59,442 nt of DNA from Kosmotogales bacterium (GTDB taxonomy: Bacteria > Thermotogota > Thermotogae > Petrotogales > Kosmotogaceae): assembly GCA_030156385.1 (NCBI GenBank), contig JASGMR010000005.1:1-59442 (forward strand). Direction: 5' to 3'. A model generated the notes under the pieces. The model was not told the origin of the DNA. It searched no databases and saw nothing but the letters and a program-made list of their open reading frames with translations. Below are positions 26,684 through 37,133 of this stretch, piece by piece. A program made the translations under genes and the position numbers. Each line of letters begins with the position of its first letter. The first letter of the stretch is position 1.

Positions 26684-27619
26684 ATGATATATATCATGAA
26701 TGGAAACAGTTCGGTTTTAAATTCGATTTATCTTGATGGTTTGAGTTCCAAATCACAGGTGGATAAAACAAAAATAGATAAAGATACCAAGAATAAAGAT
26801 GAAGCATTGGAATCATACATATCTGTAAATAATATGTTTGGAACAAATAATATATTTATTGCGCGAGATTTTTCAGAATATAAAGAATCCGAAAAAAAAT
26901 CTCTTCTTAAGTTAATTAAGGAAAATAATCATTTGAAGTATTATATTGAAGGGAATATAAAGATAAAGAATGCGGAATATATAAGATTCGAAAGACCAAA
27001 ACCATGGGAGAACAATAAATGGATTGAATATATATTAAAAATTGCTTCTTCAATTGGTTTAAAAACAAATAAAAAAGTTGCTGATCTGTTTTATGAATCA
27101 TTTCTCACAAATGATTATTTGATATACAATGAATTGAAAAAATTGAAAATACTGGATAAAGAAATTGATACCGATGACTTTTTAAAATATGTGAATCATC
27201 CTAAAAATGATGAAATATCTGAATTGACTATGAAATTAGTCGCTCAAAACGAAGATATCGATATAAAGGAATTTTCAGATATAGAAATTTCTTATTTGAT
27301 AAATTACATTTCAAAATTTTTTTTCGATTTGCTGAAGATACATGAGAATAAAAAGAATTTAAATTTTTCATCATGGCAGGATGTAAAATTTATCTCCGAC
27401 AGGATAAATTTAAAACCAAAAAGAGTGGCCGATATAGTCGGATATTCTTTTTCAAGCAAAGAAAAAAAGATAAATTATATTCAAAAATATGATTATAAGA
27501 AAGTTAAAGAGATCCTTAATTTACTTCAGGAATGTGATTATCTTTATAAAAACGGGGAGATAAATGATTCTGTTGCAAAATCAAGAATTGTTTCCTCATT
27601 TTCTAAAAGTAAAAATTGA
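26684..27619 (+). CDS. Possible DNA polymerase III delta subunit (HolA-like)
   Basis: The 311-residue protein has a start directly after the ftsI-like stop. Its pattern recalls HolA, the clamp-loader subunit that opens the sliding clamp: an N-terminal part with the RPKPWENNKWIEYIL segment, then ASSIGLKTNKKVADLFYESF and LIYNELKKLKIL, which matches the family's motif of two helices around an E-L-x-K-L, then a helical C-terminal collar (DIEISYLINYISKFFFDLL). The N-terminal ATPase-like domain is very divergent, with no Walker motif, as in real HolA. The match is by pattern only. dnaN is at 50721. Confidence 0.55.
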   Translation: MIYIMNGNSSVLNSIYLDGLSSKSQVDKTKIDKDTKNKDEALESYISVNNMFGTNNIFIARDFSEYKESEKKSLLKLIKENNHLKYYIEGNIKIKNAEYIRFERPKPWENNKWIEYILKIASSIGLKTNKKVADLFYESFLTNDYLIYNELKKLKILDKEIDTDDFLKYVNHPKNDEISELTMKLVAQNEDIDIKEFSDIEISYLINYISKFFFDLLKIHENKKNLNFSSWQDVKFISDRINLKPKRVADIVGYSFSSKEKKINYIQKYDYKKVKEILNLLQECDYLYKNGEINDSVAKSRIVSSFSKSKN

Positions 27620-27660
27620 GTTAAATAAATATTTCTGGAAATACATTGCTCCAAGAATTG

Positions 27661-27689
27661 TTGACAGTATAATTTATAAAGTGTAAAAT
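27661..27689 (+). promoter_or_regulatory. Consensus promoter of the ribosomal protein supercluster
   Basis: A perfect TTGACA (27661-27666) is followed after exactly 17 bases by TAAAAT (27684-27689). Transcription would start near 27696, about 34 bases before the rpsL ATG. The AGGAGGG at 27711-27717 is the rpsL ribosome binding site. This is the strongest promoter match in the window, and it fits the high expression expected of the str operon. Confidence 0.88.
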
Positions 27690-27729
27690 AACCAAGGTGT
27701 AAAGATATTAAGGAGGGATTTCAAGGATA

Positions 27730-28104
27730 ATGCCTACGATTAACCAGCTTATAAAAAATGGAAGAAAATTGATGAAGAAGAAATCAAATTCACCGGCTTT
27801 GGAGTCAAATCCTCAAAAAAGAGGAGTATGTGTCAGGGTTTCAACTATGACACCAAAGAAACCAAATTCGGCTTTGAGAAAAATTGCTAGAGTGAGATTG
27901 GCAAATGGTACTGAGGTAACAGCCTACATTCCAGGTGAAGGTCATAATTTGCAGGAACACTCCGTGGTATTGGTTAGAGGTGGCAGAGTTAGAGATTTGC
28001 CCGGAGTGCGATATAAAATCATCAGAGGTGTTCTGGATTCTGAAGGAGTTTCTTCCAGAAAACAATCAAGAAGCAGATATGGTGCAAAGAGACCTAAGCA
28101 ATAA
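27730..28104 (+). CDS. rpsL: 30S ribosomal protein S12
   Basis: S12 helps form the decoding centre. The 124-residue protein has the invariant blocks [11 protein letters not shown] (Lys43), [13 protein letters not shown] and [14 protein letters not shown]. The residue equivalent to E. coli Lys88 (Met counted as 1) is Arg88, just before Asp89, which is often methylthiolated. Arg at this site causes streptomycin resistance in other bacteria. The first ribosome binding site is 12 bases upstream and AAGGA lies closer. First gene of the str operon. Confidence 0.97.
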   Translation: MPTINQLIKNGRKLMKKKSNSPALESNPQKRGVCVRVSTMTPKKPNSALRKIARVRLANGTEVTAYIPGEGHNLQEHSVVLVRGGRVRDLPGVRYKIIRGVLDSEGVSSRKQSRSRYGAKRPKQ

Positions 28105-28120
28105 GGAGGAATGAGTCTAA

Positions 28121-28588
28121 ATGAGAAGAAGACAAGCTGTAAAAAAAGTAAAAGTGCCTGACCCAATTTATAATGATGTTACCGTTACAAAATTGATAAA
28201 CGCTGTTATGTTGGATGGAAAAAAGACTAAAGCTGAGAAAATTGTATATACGGCTCTTGACAATCTATCTGAAAAAACAAATCAGCATCCTATGGAGGCT
28301 TTTAAGAAAGCTATGAATAATGTAAGACCGTTATTAGAAGTAAGACCTAGGAGAGTTGGTGGAGCAACTTATCAGATTCCTTTTGAAGTGGAAGAAAGAA
28401 GATCTGTACAATTAGCAATCAGATGGATTATGAAAGCATCGAGATCAAAAAAAGGCAGACCAATGGCGGAAAGATTGGCTTTAGAGTTGATTGACGCTTA
28501 TAATGGTACAGGTGCTGCCGTTAAAAAGAGAGAAGATGTTCATAAAATGGCAGATGCTGGTAAAGCATACGCACATTTTAGATGGTGA
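28121..28588 (+). CDS. rpsG: 30S ribosomal protein S7
   Basis: S7 starts assembly of the head of the small subunit and contacts E-site tRNA. The 155 residues match the usual length and include the blocks [36 protein letters not shown] and [14 protein letters not shown]. It follows rpsL by 16 bases and precedes fusA, the classical str order. In E. coli S7 is the repressor of this operon; no S7-binding structure was identified here. Confidence 0.97.
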   Translation: MRRRQAVKKVKVPDPIYNDVTVTKLINAVMLDGKKTKAEKIVYTALDNLSEKTNQHPMEAFKKAMNNVRPLLEVRPRRVGGATYQIPFEVEERRSVQLAIRWIMKASRSKKGRPMAERLALELIDAYNGTGAAVKKREDVHKMADAGKAYAHFRW

Positions 28589-28607
28589 TTTAGTTTAGGA
28601 GGAACTT

Positions 28608-30677
28608 TTGATAGTAAGGAATAAAATCCTCGACAAGATTAGAAATATAGGTATTATGGCGCATATAGATGCCGGTAAAACAACTACAACTGAAAGAATG
28701 CTTTTTTATACTGGAAAGAAGTATAAAATCGGTAGTGTTGATGAAGGAACGGCAACTATGGATTGGATGGATCAGGAAAAAGAAAGAGGGATCACAATAA
28801 CTTCGGCTGCCATAACGTGTCCCTGGAAAGACACGAGAATAAATATAATTGATACACCCGGGCACGTTGACTTTACTATAGAAGTTGAGAGGGCACTCAG
28901 AGTATTGGATGGAGCTGTAGCCGTTTTTGATGCGCAGGCTGGAGTTGAACCTCAATCAGAAACTGTTTGGAGACAGGCTGATAAATACGAAATTCCCAGA
29001 ATAGCTTTTATGAATAAGATGGATAAAACCGGGGCCGATTTTAAAAACTCAATTCAAACGATGGTTGACAAATTGGCGGCTAATCCGGTTGCTATTCAGT
29101 TACCCATAGGAAGTGAATCGGATTTTCGCGGTGTTATAGATTTGATAAAAATGAAATCTATAATATGGACGAATGATGAAGGTTCCGAATTTGAATATAG
29201 AGATATTCCTGAAAGTTTGTTCGAAGAAGCAATGAATGTACGTGAAGATTTAATAATGCATGCTGCAGAATACGATGAAGAATTGATGGAAGATTTTTTG
29301 GAAGGCAAAGAAATAGAATCTGAAAAACTTAAAAGTGCAATAAGAAAAGGAACTATAAATAATCAAATCGTACCGGTTTTATGCGGAACGGCTTTTAAAA
29401 ACAAGGGTATTCAACCTTTATTGGATGCGATTGTTGATTTTTTGCCTTCACCGGTTGACATGCCACCGATAAAAGCAATAAATCTTAATTCCGGGAAGGA
29501 AATTGAAATTTTAACGAATCCCGAAGATGATTTTATCGCTATGGCTTTTAAAATAATGGTGGATCCGTTTGTGGGAAAATTGACATTTTTGCGTGTTTAT
29601 TCGGGTTCCCTGAAGAAAGGTTCCTATGTATATAATTCCAATAAAGGTAAGAAGGAAAGAATATCGAGAATGTTGTTCATGCATGCGGATAAGAGGGAAG
29701 AAATCCAGGAGCTTTTCGCCGGGGATATCGCTGCGGTTATTGGATTGAAAAATACTATTACCGGTGAGACTTTAACCGAAAATAATGCCGATATTGTTCT
29801 GGAAAAAATAGAGTTTCCGGAACCGGTTATCTCACTGTCTTTAGAACCTTCTTCGAAAGCGGATGTCACTAAATTATCGAAGGCCCTGGAAGCTTTGGCG
29901 GAAGAAGATCCGTCTTTAAGAACCTATATTGATAAAGAGACGGGCCAGACAATTTTATCCGGGATGGGTGAATTACATTTAGAAGTAATAATTGAAAGAA
30001 TAAAAAGAGAATTCTCAGTGAACTTGAGAGTTGGTCATCCACAGGTGGCTTATAAGGAAACAATAAAGAAAGAAGGAATCGGTGAAGGAAAATATATCAG
30101 ACAGAGTGGCGGAAGAGGTCAATATGGACATGCAGTTTTAAAAGTTGAACCTTTAGAAAATGAATCTGCTCACTTTATTTTTGAAGACAAAACAACGAAT
30201 GGTGTAATTCCTAAAGAATTTATAGCTCCAATAGAGACCGGCGTTAAAGAATCTATGCAAGTCGGGCCGTTGGGTGGCTTTTCTATGATTAATATAAAAG
30301 TATCGGTTATCAATGGTTCATATCATGAAGTCGATTCTTCAGAGATTGCATTCAGTATTGCCGGGGCACTGGCTTTTAAGGATGCTATCAAGAAATGCGA
30401 TCCCGTTTTATTGGAACCGATTATGAAAGTTGAAATAACTACTCCTGAAGATTATATGGGAGATTTAATAGCGGACCTTAATTCTAGAAGAGCGAAGATT
30501 AATGGATTTGAAAACAAAGGTATTTTGAGAATAATTGATGCTCAGGTTCCTTTATCGGAGCTTTTCGGTTATGCGACGGTTATTAGATCTTTATCGCAGG
30601 GAAGAGCAACACATATAATTCAATTTTCACATTATAACGAAGTACCGAAAAAAGTAACTGAAAAATTAGGATATTAA
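28608..30677 (+). CDS. fusA: Translation elongation factor G
   Basis: EF-G moves tRNAs and mRNA through the ribosome with GTP. The 689-residue protein has the GTP-binding motifs [17 protein letters not shown] (P-loop), DTPGHVDFT and [10 protein letters not shown] in their usual places, and the domain IV-V blocks [11 protein letters not shown] and [10 protein letters not shown]. The start is TTG at 28608, with AGGAGGA (28597-28603) placed five bases upstream; no ATG gives a better spacing. It is a full-length, normal EF-G, not a truncated paralogue. Confidence 0.97.
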   Translation: MIVRNKILDKIRNIGIMAHIDAGKTTTTERMLFYTGKKYKIGSVDEGTATMDWMDQEKERGITITSAAITCPWKDTRINIIDTPGHVDFTIEVERALRVLDGAVAVFDAQAGVEPQSETVWRQADKYEIPRIAFMNKMDKTGADFKNSIQTMVDKLAANPVAIQLPIGSESDFRGVIDLIKMKSIIWTNDEGSEFEYRDIPESLFEEAMNVREDLIMHAAEYDEELMEDFLEGKEIESEKLKSAIRKGTINNQIVPVLCGTAFKNKGIQPLLDAIVDFLPSPVDMPPIKAINLNSGKEIEILTNPEDDFIAMAFKIMVDPFVGKLTFLRVYSGSLKKGSYVYNSNKGKKERISRMLFMHADKREEIQELFAGDIAAVIGLKNTITGETLTENNADIVLEKIEFPEPVISLSLEPSSKADVTKLSKALEALAEEDPSLRTYIDKETGQTILSGMGELHLEVIIERIKREFSVNLRVGHPQVAYKETIKKEGIGEGKYIRQSGGRGQYGHAVLKVEPLENESAHFIFEDKTTNGVIPKEFIAPIETGVKESMQVGPLGGFSMINIKVSVINGSYHEVDSSEIAFSIAGALAFKDAIKKCDPVLLEPIMKVEITTPEDYMGDLIADLNSRRAKINGFENKGILRIIDAQVPLSELFGYATVIRSLSQGRATHIIQFSHYNEVPKKVTEKLGY

Positions 30678-30713
30678 TAGAATATCATTAGTATGTATTA
30701 AGGAGGGACAAAA

Positions 30714-31913
30714 ATGGCAAAAGAAAAGTTTGAAAGGACGAAACCACATCTTAATATTGGAACAATTGGTCATATCGACCATGGTAAGACAACTTTGACT
30801 GCGGCAATAACAAAGTGTTTATCTTTTAGAGGTGAAGCGGATTACACACCTTTTGACAGCATCGATAAGGCGCCTGAAGAAAAAGAAAGAGGAATAACAA
30901 TTAATGTTACTCACGTAGAATACGAAACCAAAGCAAGACATTATGCACATATTGATTGTCCAGGTCACGCTGACTATATTAAGAATATGATTACCGGTGC
31001 GGCTCAGATGGATGGAGCGATTTTGGTTGTAGCAGCAACTGATGGTGTTATGCCACAGACAAGAGAACACGTTCTTTTGGCAGGACAGGTTGAAGTTCCC
31101 GCGTTGGTTGTTTATTTAAATAAAACGGATATGGTTGATGACGAAGAATTGGTTGAACTGGTTGAAGAAGAAGTAAGAGATTTATTAAATAGCTATAATT
31201 TTCCTGGAGACGATATACCTATAATAAAGGGATCTGCTTTAAAGGCATTGGAAGCGGAATCTGCTGACGATCCATGGACAGCTTCAATTTATGATTTGAT
31301 GGATGCTGTAGATTCATATTTTCCTGAACCGAAGAGAGAAACAGACAAACCATTTTTTATGCCTATCGAAGACGTGTTCTCTATAACAGGTAGAGGAACG
31401 GTAGTTACCGGAAGAATCGAAAGAGGTGTAGTAAAAGTTGGAGAAGAGGTTCAGATCGTTGGACTTTCATATGAAGTTGGAAAAACAGTTGTAACGGGTG
31501 TGGAAATGTTCAGAAAGCTTCTCGATGAAGGAAGAGCCGGGGATAATGTTGGTTGTTTATTGAGAGGTATCGGTAAGAATGACGTCAAAAGAGGACAGGT
31601 ATTGGCAAAGCCTAATACAATCACACCTCACAAAAAATTCAAGGCTAATGTTTACGTTTTGAAGAAAGAGGAAGGTGGAAGGCATACACCTTTCACAAAG
31701 GGATATAGACCTCAGTTCTTCATAAAAGTTGCTGACGTTACAGGTGAAATTGTAGATTTACCAGAGGGTGTAGAGATGGTTATACCTGGTGATAACGTTG
31801 TTATGACATTAGAAACAATATATCCAGTAGCTATAGAAAAAGGTATGAGATTTGCTGTTCGTGAAGGTGGAAGAACAGTGGGAGCTGGAGTAGTCAGCGA
31901 AATTATTGAATAA
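30714..31913 (+). CDS. tuf: Translation elongation factor Tu
   Basis: EF-Tu brings aminoacyl-tRNA to the ribosome. The 399-residue protein has [10 protein letters not shown] (Val of the usual GHVDHGKT is Ile), [12 protein letters not shown] and NKTDMVDD (the usual form is NKCDMVD), then the beta-barrel domains with [24 protein letters not shown] is well placed before the ATG. It follows fusA by 36 bases. A stable hairpin lies just after its stop. Confidence 0.97.
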   Translation: MAKEKFERTKPHLNIGTIGHIDHGKTTLTAAITKCLSFRGEADYTPFDSIDKAPEEKERGITINVTHVEYETKARHYAHIDCPGHADYIKNMITGAAQMDGAILVVAATDGVMPQTREHVLLAGQVEVPALVVYLNKTDMVDDEELVELVEEEVRDLLNSYNFPGDDIPIIKGSALKALEAESADDPWTASIYDLMDAVDSYFPEPKRETDKPFFMPIEDVFSITGRGTVVTGRIERGVVKVGEEVQIVGLSYEVGKTVVTGVEMFRKLLDEGRAGDNVGCLLRGIGKNDVKRGQVLAKPNTITPHKKFKANVYVLKKEEGGRHTPFTKGYRPQFFIKVADVTGEIVDLPEGVEMVIPGDNVVMTLETIYPVAIEKGMRFAVREGGRTVGAGVVSEIIE

Positions 31914-31930
31914 TTATAAGTTTCTACTTA

Positions 31931-31959
31931 GGGAGAGACAGAATCTCTCCCTTTAGTTT
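31931..31959 (+). terminator. Hairpin between tuf and rpsJ, partial terminator or attenuator
   Basis: GGGAGAGA (31931-31938) and TCTCTCCC (31944-31951) form a perfect eight-pair stem with a five-base loop, followed by TTTAGTTTG. The following T-run is interrupted, so it may release only some transcripts. No clear promoter lies between it and rpsJ, so the S10 genes probably depend at least partly on readthrough from rpsL. Confidence 0.65.
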
Positions 31960-31975
31960 GAAGGAGGTTATAAAG

Positions 31976-32284
31976 ATGGCCAAACAAAAAATTAGGATAA
32001 GGTTAAAAGCTTACGATCATAAATTGCTTGATCTATCTGCAAAAAAGATCGTAGAAGCGGTTAAATTAACAAAAGCTCAAGTATCTGGCCCTGTTCCTCT
32101 ACCCACAGAGAGAACTCTATATACTGTTTTAACAGCTCCGCATAAATATAAAGACGCAAGGGAACAATTTGAAAAATTGGTTCATAAGAGATTGATTGAA
32201 ATTTTGGATGCGACTCCAAAGACGATAGATTCTTTGATGAAAATTGACCTCCCTGCAGGCGTTGATGTAGAGATAAAACTTTAA
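31976..32284 (+). CDS. rpsJ: 30S ribosomal protein S10
   Basis: S10 is part of the small-subunit head and, as NusE, also of transcription antitermination complexes. The 102-residue protein has [14 protein letters not shown] and [25 protein letters not shown] is six to seven bases before ATG 31976; the longer frame from TTG 31958 begins at the ribosome binding site itself and is rejected. First gene of the S10 part of the cluster. Confidence 0.96.
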   Translation: MAKQKIRIRLKAYDHKLLDLSAKKIVEAVKLTKAQVSGPVPLPTERTLYTVLTAPHKYKDAREQFEKLVHKRLIEILDATPKTIDSLMKIDLPAGVDVEIKL

Positions 32285-32304
32285 TAGATCTTCGGAGGTG
32301 AAAA

Positions 32305-32946
32305 ATGAAAGGGATCATTGGAAGAAAATTAGGAATGACAACAATTTATAAAGATGGAAAAGCCTTCGGAGTTACGGTTATAAAAGCTGGACCGTGTGTT
32401 GTTTCTCAGAAAAAACTGGAAAAAAACGATGAATATAATGCAATTCAGATTGCTTTTGAGGAATTGACCGAACAGAGGGCGAAAAAGATATTAAAAAAAC
32501 CTTTATTAAAGAAGTATGAAAGTGCTGGTATAAAACCTCACAGAATAATTAAAGAGATCAGAACTGAGGATGTTGATAAATATAATGTAGGTGATGTTCT
32601 CAAGGTTGATATTTTCAGTGAGGGTGAAAAAGTTGATGTAGTGGGAACATCTAAAGGTAGAGGATTTTCCGGTGCGATGAAAAGATGGAATTTTGGTGGT
32701 GGTGAAGCTTCTCATGGCGCAAAATTTCATAGAGAGTTAGGTTCTATTGGAAATTCTTCGCAACCTTCAAAAATATGGAAGGGAAAAAAGATGCCTGGGC
32801 AGTATGGTAATAAGAGAAAAACTGTTCAGAATTTGCAAGTTTTAAAAGTTGACGCAGAAAAAAATATCATAGCAGTGTATGGTGGAGTTCCAGGAGCGAG
32901 GGGTTCATTGCTTCTAGTCAGAAGTCAAAAGAAACTCCGAAAATAG
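32305..32946 (+). CDS. rplC: 50S ribosomal protein L3
   Basis: L3 starts assembly of the large subunit and reaches towards the peptidyl transferase centre. The 213-residue protein begins MKGIIGRKLGMTTIY and has the central loop GTSKGRGFSGAMKRWNFGGG and the GNSSQPSKIWKGKKMPGQYG block. GGAGGTG precedes the ATG. It has the normal length for bacterial L3 and lies in the usual order after rpsJ. Confidence 0.97.
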   Translation: MKGIIGRKLGMTTIYKDGKAFGVTVIKAGPCVVSQKKLEKNDEYNAIQIAFEELTEQRAKKILKKPLLKKYESAGIKPHRIIKEIRTEDVDKYNVGDVLKVDIFSEGEKVDVVGTSKGRGFSGAMKRWNFGGGEASHGAKFHRELGSIGNSSQPSKIWKGKKMPGQYGNKRKTVQNLQVLKVDAEKNIIAVYGGVPGARGSLLLVRSQKKLRK

Positions 32947-32965
32947 AGCAAGGAGGTAAACGGTT

Positions 32966-33646
32966 ATGCCTCAAGTCGAGGTAAAAAATATTCAAGGGAA
33001 AGTTGTTTCGAACATTGATTTGAATGAGTCGATATTTGGTATCGATCCTAATTATGATCTGATTCACAGGTATATAGTAATGCAGATGAACTCAAAAAGA
33101 CAGGGATCCGCATCGACGAAAACGAGAGCAGAAGTAAGTGGTGGTGGCAGAAAACCCTGGAGACAAAAGGGAACAGGAAGAGCAAGATTTGGATCATCCA
33201 GGAATGGTTTGTGGAGACACGGTGGTGTAATTCATGGGCCAAAACCTAAAGAATGGGCTACAAAACTCAACAAAAAAATGAAAGCCAAAGCTTTATTGTC
33301 TGCTATCAGTTTAAGGGTTAAAGAAGGAAACCTGGTTATTTTGGATGATATTTCTTTTGAGAATCCCAGAACAAAAGAAATGAAGAAAGTTTTAGATAAC
33401 CTTGGACTTGAAAACAAAAAATGTCTTTTTGTTTTACCATTTAAAAACGATAAATATGATACTGTAAAATTGTCAGGAAAAAATCTTCCGAACGTTAAGA
33501 TAATAATTGCTGATAATCCAGGAAACGAAAAGAATGGAAATAAAATAAATATTGATGGTTTGAATGTTTATGATCTCATTAACAATGAGATTGTCGTTTT
33601 CACCTCCGATATGGTGAAAAAAGTTGAGGAGGTATTTAACAAATGA
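32966..33646 (+). CDS. rplD: 50S ribosomal protein L4
   Basis: L4 lines the polypeptide exit tunnel with its long loop (TRAEVSGGGRKPWRQKGTGR, around residue 52). The 226-residue protein is of usual length. In E. coli L4 also represses the S10 operon at its leader; no such leader was recognised here. The end overlaps rplW by four bases, so translation is coupled. Confidence 0.97.
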   Translation: MPQVEVKNIQGKVVSNIDLNESIFGIDPNYDLIHRYIVMQMNSKRQGSASTKTRAEVSGGGRKPWRQKGTGRARFGSSRNGLWRHGGVIHGPKPKEWATKLNKKMKAKALLSAISLRVKEGNLVILDDISFENPRTKEMKKVLDNLGLENKKCLFVLPFKNDKYDTVKLSGKNLPNVKIIIADNPGNEKNGNKINIDGLNVYDLINNEIVVFTSDMVKKVEEVFNK

Positions 33647-33942
33647 GTGCTAAACTGGATATCCATGATGTTTTAATTAAACCTTTAGTCACTGAAAAAA
33701 CTTATTTAATTGCCGAGGAAAATAAATACTCGTTTGAAGTCCACAGATATGCTGATAAAAGTGCTATAAAAAAGGCAGTGGAAGAGATTTTCAGTGTGAA
33801 AGTAAAAAAGGTAAATGTGATGAATTATAAAGGCAAGCCAAAAAAAAGAGGAGTTTTTGTCGGAAAAAGTAGAAGTTGGAGAAAGGCCATAGTATCTTTA
33901 GAAGAGGGATACAGAATTAAAGAACTCGAAGGCCAGCAATAG
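33643..33942 (+). CDS. rplW: 50S ribosomal protein L23
   Basis: L23 sits at the tunnel exit and is the docking site for trigger factor and SRP. The 99-residue protein has the block VLIKPLVTEKTYLIAEENKY and the C-terminal VNVMNYKGKPKKRGVF. Its ATG overlaps the rplD stop and a GAGGAGG lies in the end of rplD. Confidence 0.96.
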   Translation: MSAKLDIHDVLIKPLVTEKTYLIAEENKYSFEVHRYADKSAIKKAVEEIFSVKVKKVNVMNYKGKPKKRGVFVGKSRSWRKAIVSLEEGYRIKELEGQQ

Positions 33943-33958
33943 GTGAGGTGTTGATGAC

Positions 33959-34783
33959 ATGAGTCTTAAGAAATTTAACCCAGTTACTCCAAGTAGAAGA
34001 TTTATGCTTGTTCCGGATTTTTCGGAAGTTACATCAAAAAAACCCGAAAAATCTTTGATACAGCCTCTGAAAAGGAAGGGTGGTAGAAACCATAACGGTA
34101 GAATCACCGTAAGGCACAGAGGCGGAGGAACAAAGAAATTTTATAGAATAATTGATTTTAAAAGAGAAAAATGTGGAATATCCGCTAAGGTTGCATCTAT
34201 CGAATATGACCCAAACAGAACGGCAAGGATAGCTTTGCTTATCTATGCAGACGGGGAAAAAAGATATATATTGGCTCCAAAGGGATTAACAGTTGGACAG
34301 CAGATAATGAATGGACCTGATGCAGAAATATCGGTTGGAAATTCTTTGCCGATGGAAAATATTCCTGTTGGTTCGATCATTCATAATGTTGAATTAATTC
34401 CAGGTAAGGGGGGTCAAATTGCAAGATCCGCGGGTACATATGCGCAATTGATGGCTAAAGAAGGTAGATATGCATTGTTGAGAATGCCTTCGGGAGAATT
34501 AAGAAAAGTTGTCGTTAAGTCTATGGCAACCATAGGAATGGTAGGAAATGAAGATCATTCCAATGAAGTTCAAGGTAAGGCTGGAAGAAAAAGATGGAAA
34601 GGTATAAAACCCTCAGTCAGAGGAATGGTTATGAATAGAGTAGACCACCCAATGGGAGGCGGAGAAGGAAGATCGAAGGGACACTTGCCCCAGAGTCCTT
34701 GGGGACAGCCTGCGAGAGGATTTAAAACGAGAAACAAGAAGAAAGCTTCGAATAGATTAATAGTGAAGAGAAGCAAAGCGTAG
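33959..34783 (+). CDS. rplB: 50S ribosomal protein L2
   Basis: L2 is required for subunit joining and peptidyl transfer. The 274-residue protein has [17 protein letters not shown] near residue 40 and the C-terminal motif [15 protein letters not shown]. The functionally key histidine in D-H-P is kept. The following residue is Met, as in many bacteria, while E. coli has His. GAGGTG lies a short distance before the ATG. Confidence 0.97.
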   Translation: MSLKKFNPVTPSRRFMLVPDFSEVTSKKPEKSLIQPLKRKGGRNHNGRITVRHRGGGTKKFYRIIDFKREKCGISAKVASIEYDPNRTARIALLIYADGEKRYILAPKGLTVGQQIMNGPDAEISVGNSLPMENIPVGSIIHNVELIPGKGGQIARSAGTYAQLMAKEGRYALLRMPSGELRKVVVKSMATIGMVGNEDHSNEVQGKAGRKRWKGIKPSVRGMVMNRVDHPMGGGEGRSKGHLPQSPWGQPARGFKTRNKKKASNRLIVKRSKA

Positions 34784-34801
34784 AGGAGGGTGTGGTAAAT
34801 A

Positions 34802-35080
34802 ATGGCAAGATCTAAAAAGAAGGGACCTTTTGTGCACCCCAAATTATTGAAAAGAGTAAAAGATATGAATGCTAAAGGAGAAAAGAAACCTTTAAAGACG
34901 TGGAGTAGAGCTTCAATGATTACACCAGAGATGATAGGGCATACAATAGCTGTCTACAATGGTATGAAGCATATTCCTGTTTATATTTCCGAGAATATGA
35001 TAGGTCATAAGCTGGGCGAATTTTCTCCCACCAGAAGATTTGGTGGTCATGCGGATAGCAAAGCCAAAAAAGGAAATTAA
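34802..35080 (+). CDS. rpsS: 30S ribosomal protein S19
   Basis: S19 lies at the top of the small-subunit head next to S13. The 92-residue protein starts [16 protein letters not shown] and has [22 protein letters not shown] in part and the C-terminal [27 protein letters not shown] precedes the ATG by a few bases. Normal length and position. Confidence 0.97.
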   Translation: MARSKKKGPFVHPKLLKRVKDMNAKGEKKPLKTWSRASMITPEMIGHTIAVYNGMKHIPVYISENMIGHKLGEFSPTRRFGGHADSKAKKGN

Positions 35081-35093
35081 GGAGCGGATGCTA

Positions 35094-35537
35094 ATGCCAG
35101 AAAACAAAAGAAATAAGAGATCTTTATTTCATAAAGAAAGAAAAGAACGAGAAGCAGCAACTCCAACAACTGAAGCAAGAGCGATTGCGAAATATATAAG
35201 AATTTCACCTAGAAAGGCCAGATCTGTTGCTAATGCTATTAGAAACCAGCAAGTTAGTGAAGCTTTGAAAATTTTGGAATTCAGTCCAAAGAAGTCGTCC
35301 AGGATTTTTCAAAAGGTTCTTAATTCAGCTATAGCGAACGCAGAAAATAATTTCAATCTGGATGTTGATGCTCTGTTTGTCAAGGAAGCATATGTAAATG
35401 ATGGGCCAAGGATGAAAAGATTATGGCCAAGAGGCAGAGGCAGAGCTGACATTCAACAGAAAAGATTCAGTCATATAACTGTAGTTGTTGCGACAAATCA
35501 GGTTGTAGAAGAAACTGAAAAAGATCTTCAAGAGTGA
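35094..35537 (+). CDS. rplV: 50S ribosomal protein L22 with N-terminal extension
   Basis: L22 crosses the large subunit and forms part of the exit tunnel. The conserved core starts at [20 protein letters not shown] and ends with the beta-hairpin motif [16 protein letters not shown]. From ATG 35094 the protein has 147 residues, with about 25 basic and charged residues ahead of the core. AAGGAG (35079-35084) fits ATG 35094 better than ATG 35088 or the frame's first start at 35040, which lies inside rpsS. Longer L22 proteins are known in thermophiles. Confidence 0.95.
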   Translation: MPENKRNKRSLFHKERKEREAATPTTEARAIAKYIRISPRKARSVANAIRNQQVSEALKILEFSPKKSSRIFQKVLNSAIANAENNFNLDVDALFVKEAYVNDGPRMKRLWPRGRGRADIQQKRFSHITVVVATNQVVEETEKDLQE

Positions 35538-35547
35538 GGTGGAATGA

Positions 35548-36171
35548 ATGGGTCAAAAAGTACATCCTTATGGTTTCAGAATAGGAGTTAGTAAGGATTG
35601 GAAAGCAAAATGGATAAATGAAAAAAATTATAAAGAATATTTGCTTGAAGACATTAAATTAAGAAACTTTATAAAAAAAGATTATTTTTCTTCAGGAATT
35701 TCGGACGTTTTCATAGAAAGACCCGAGTCTGGGAAAATTGTAATAACTATTAAATGTGCAAGACCGGGAGTCATTATCGGGAAGAAAGGTTCTGAAGTAA
35801 ATAAACTTAGAGGCAGGCTTGAAAAGCTCATATCGCGACAGTTCAGATTGAATATCGAAGAAGTTAAAACACCAGAGACCGATGCAATTCTAGTGGCCGA
35901 AGATATTGCTTCAAGAATCGAGAAAAGAACTTCCTATAAAAGAGCGATGAAGAGAGCAATTTTTACTGCTTTGAAAAAGGGAGCAAAGGGAATAAAAATA
36001 ATGGTTTCCGGAAGGTTAAATGGAGCTGAAATCGCGAGAAGAGAATGGTATCTAGAAGGCAGATTACCGTTACAGACTATGAAATCTGATATTGACTATG
36101 GCTATACAACAGCTTTTACTAAAATGGGAATAATTGGAATTAAAGTCTGGATCTATAAAGGCGATGTTTAG
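35548..36171 (+). CDS. rpsC: 30S ribosomal protein S3
   Basis: S3 lies at the mRNA entry tunnel. The 207-residue protein begins [20 protein letters not shown] and includes the KH-domain motif [14 protein letters not shown] (about residue 73), [12 protein letters not shown] and the C-terminal [21 protein letters not shown] precedes the ATG. Length and order are normal. Confidence 0.97.
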   Translation: MGQKVHPYGFRIGVSKDWKAKWINEKNYKEYLLEDIKLRNFIKKDYFSSGISDVFIERPESGKIVITIKCARPGVIIGKKGSEVNKLRGRLEKLISRQFRLNIEEVKTPETDAILVAEDIASRIEKRTSYKRAMKRAIFTALKKGAKGIKIMVSGRLNGAEIARREWYLEGRLPLQTMKSDIDYGYTTAFTKMGIIGIKVWIYKGDV

Positions 36172-36197
36172 TTTCGGCTGCTGGAGGAGGTAGAAAA

Positions 36198-36623
36198 ATG
36201 TTGATGCCAAAGAGAGTTAAATATAGAAAGCTTCAAAGGGGAAAAAACAGAGGTATGGCTAAAGGAGGAACTTTAGTTCATTTTGGCGAATGGGGTTTAA
36301 AAGCTCTTGAAGCCAGGTGGATTACTGCACAGCAGATCGAAGCGTGTCGTTTAGCCGTAACAAGGACAGTAAAAAGAAATGGAAAATTATGGATAAGAAT
36401 TTTTCCCGATAAATCTATTACTTCTAAAGGTATAGGAGTAAGAGGAGGAAAGGGAAAAGGTGACGTAGAAGGTTGGGTAGCAGTAGTAAAGCCAGGAAGA
36501 ATTATGTTCGAAATAGGAGGAGTAAGCGATGATCTAGCTAAGGAAGCATTGAAGAAGGCTGCAGACAAACTCCCGATCAGAACTAAGATTGTTAGGAAAT
36601 ATAATATAGGAGGTGAGCTCTAA
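36198..36623 (+). CDS. rplP: 50S ribosomal protein L16
   Basis: L16 binds near the A-site tRNA and is needed for late large-subunit assembly. The 141-residue protein begins [19 protein letters not shown] and contains [20 protein letters not shown] and [24 protein letters not shown] lies well before the ATG. Its stop overlaps the rpmC start (TAATG). Confidence 0.97.
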   Translation: MLMPKRVKYRKLQRGKNRGMAKGGTLVHFGEWGLKALEARWITAQQIEACRLAVTRTVKRNGKLWIRIFPDKSITSKGIGVRGGKGKGDVEGWVAVVKPGRIMFEIGGVSDDLAKEALKKAADKLPIRTKIVRKYNIGGEL

Positions 36624-36823
36624 TGAAAGCTTCTGAAATACAAAAACTTTCTGATCAAGAGCTTAGCCAAAAACACGAAGAATTGAAGAGAAAGCTAATG
36701 GATTTAAGGTTTCAACTTGCAATGAATAAGTTAACTAATTATTCTCAAATTTCCAGTGTTAAAAAAGATATAGCAAGAGTCAAAACTATAATCAGAGCTA
36801 GAGAACTAGGATTAAGGAGATGA
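36623..36823 (+). CDS. rpmC: 50S ribosomal protein L29
   Basis: L29 sits beside L23 at the exit tunnel. The 66-residue protein has the helical pattern [20 protein letters not shown] and the conserved MDLRFQLAMNKLTN followed by the closing IARVKTIIRARELG. The gene overlaps rplP by one base and a GGAGGTG lies in the rplP end. Confidence 0.95.
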   Translation: MKASEIQKLSDQELSQKHEELKRKLMDLRFQLAMNKLTNYSQISSVKKDIARVKTIIRARELGLRR

Positions 36824-36830
36824 TTGCATT

Positions 36831-37133
36831 ATGCCAAAGAAAAAATTAATTGGTACTGTAACGAGTACTAAAATGAAAGACACAGTAACAGTTCAAATAA
36901 TGATGACAAAAAAAGATCCTTTATATGGGAAATTTATTAAAAAGTCTAAAAAATTTCATGCTCATGATGAAGGTAATCTCTGTAATCTGGGGGATACGGT
37001 TGAAATTGAAGAATGTCCTCCAATAAGTAAAACCAAGAAATATAAAGTTATCAATATTGTTAAAAAAAGTGTTATTTCTGAAAAAAATATAGAGACTCCC
37101 GAGAGCGTTGAAAACCCCGGAGGTGAATCATAA
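36831..37133 (+). CDS. rpsQ: 30S ribosomal protein S17 with C-terminal extension
   Basis: S17 stabilises the small-subunit body. The 100-residue protein has the OB-fold blocks [38 protein letters not shown] and [17 protein letters not shown]. About 18 residues beyond the usual end (rich in Glu, Ser, Pro) form a tail of unknown role. Its stop overlaps the rplN start region. Confidence 0.95.
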   Translation: MPKKKLIGTVTSTKMKDTVTVQIMMTKKDPLYGKFIKKSKKFHAHDEGNLCNLGDTVEIEECPPISKTKKYKVINIVKKSVISEKNIETPESVENPGGES

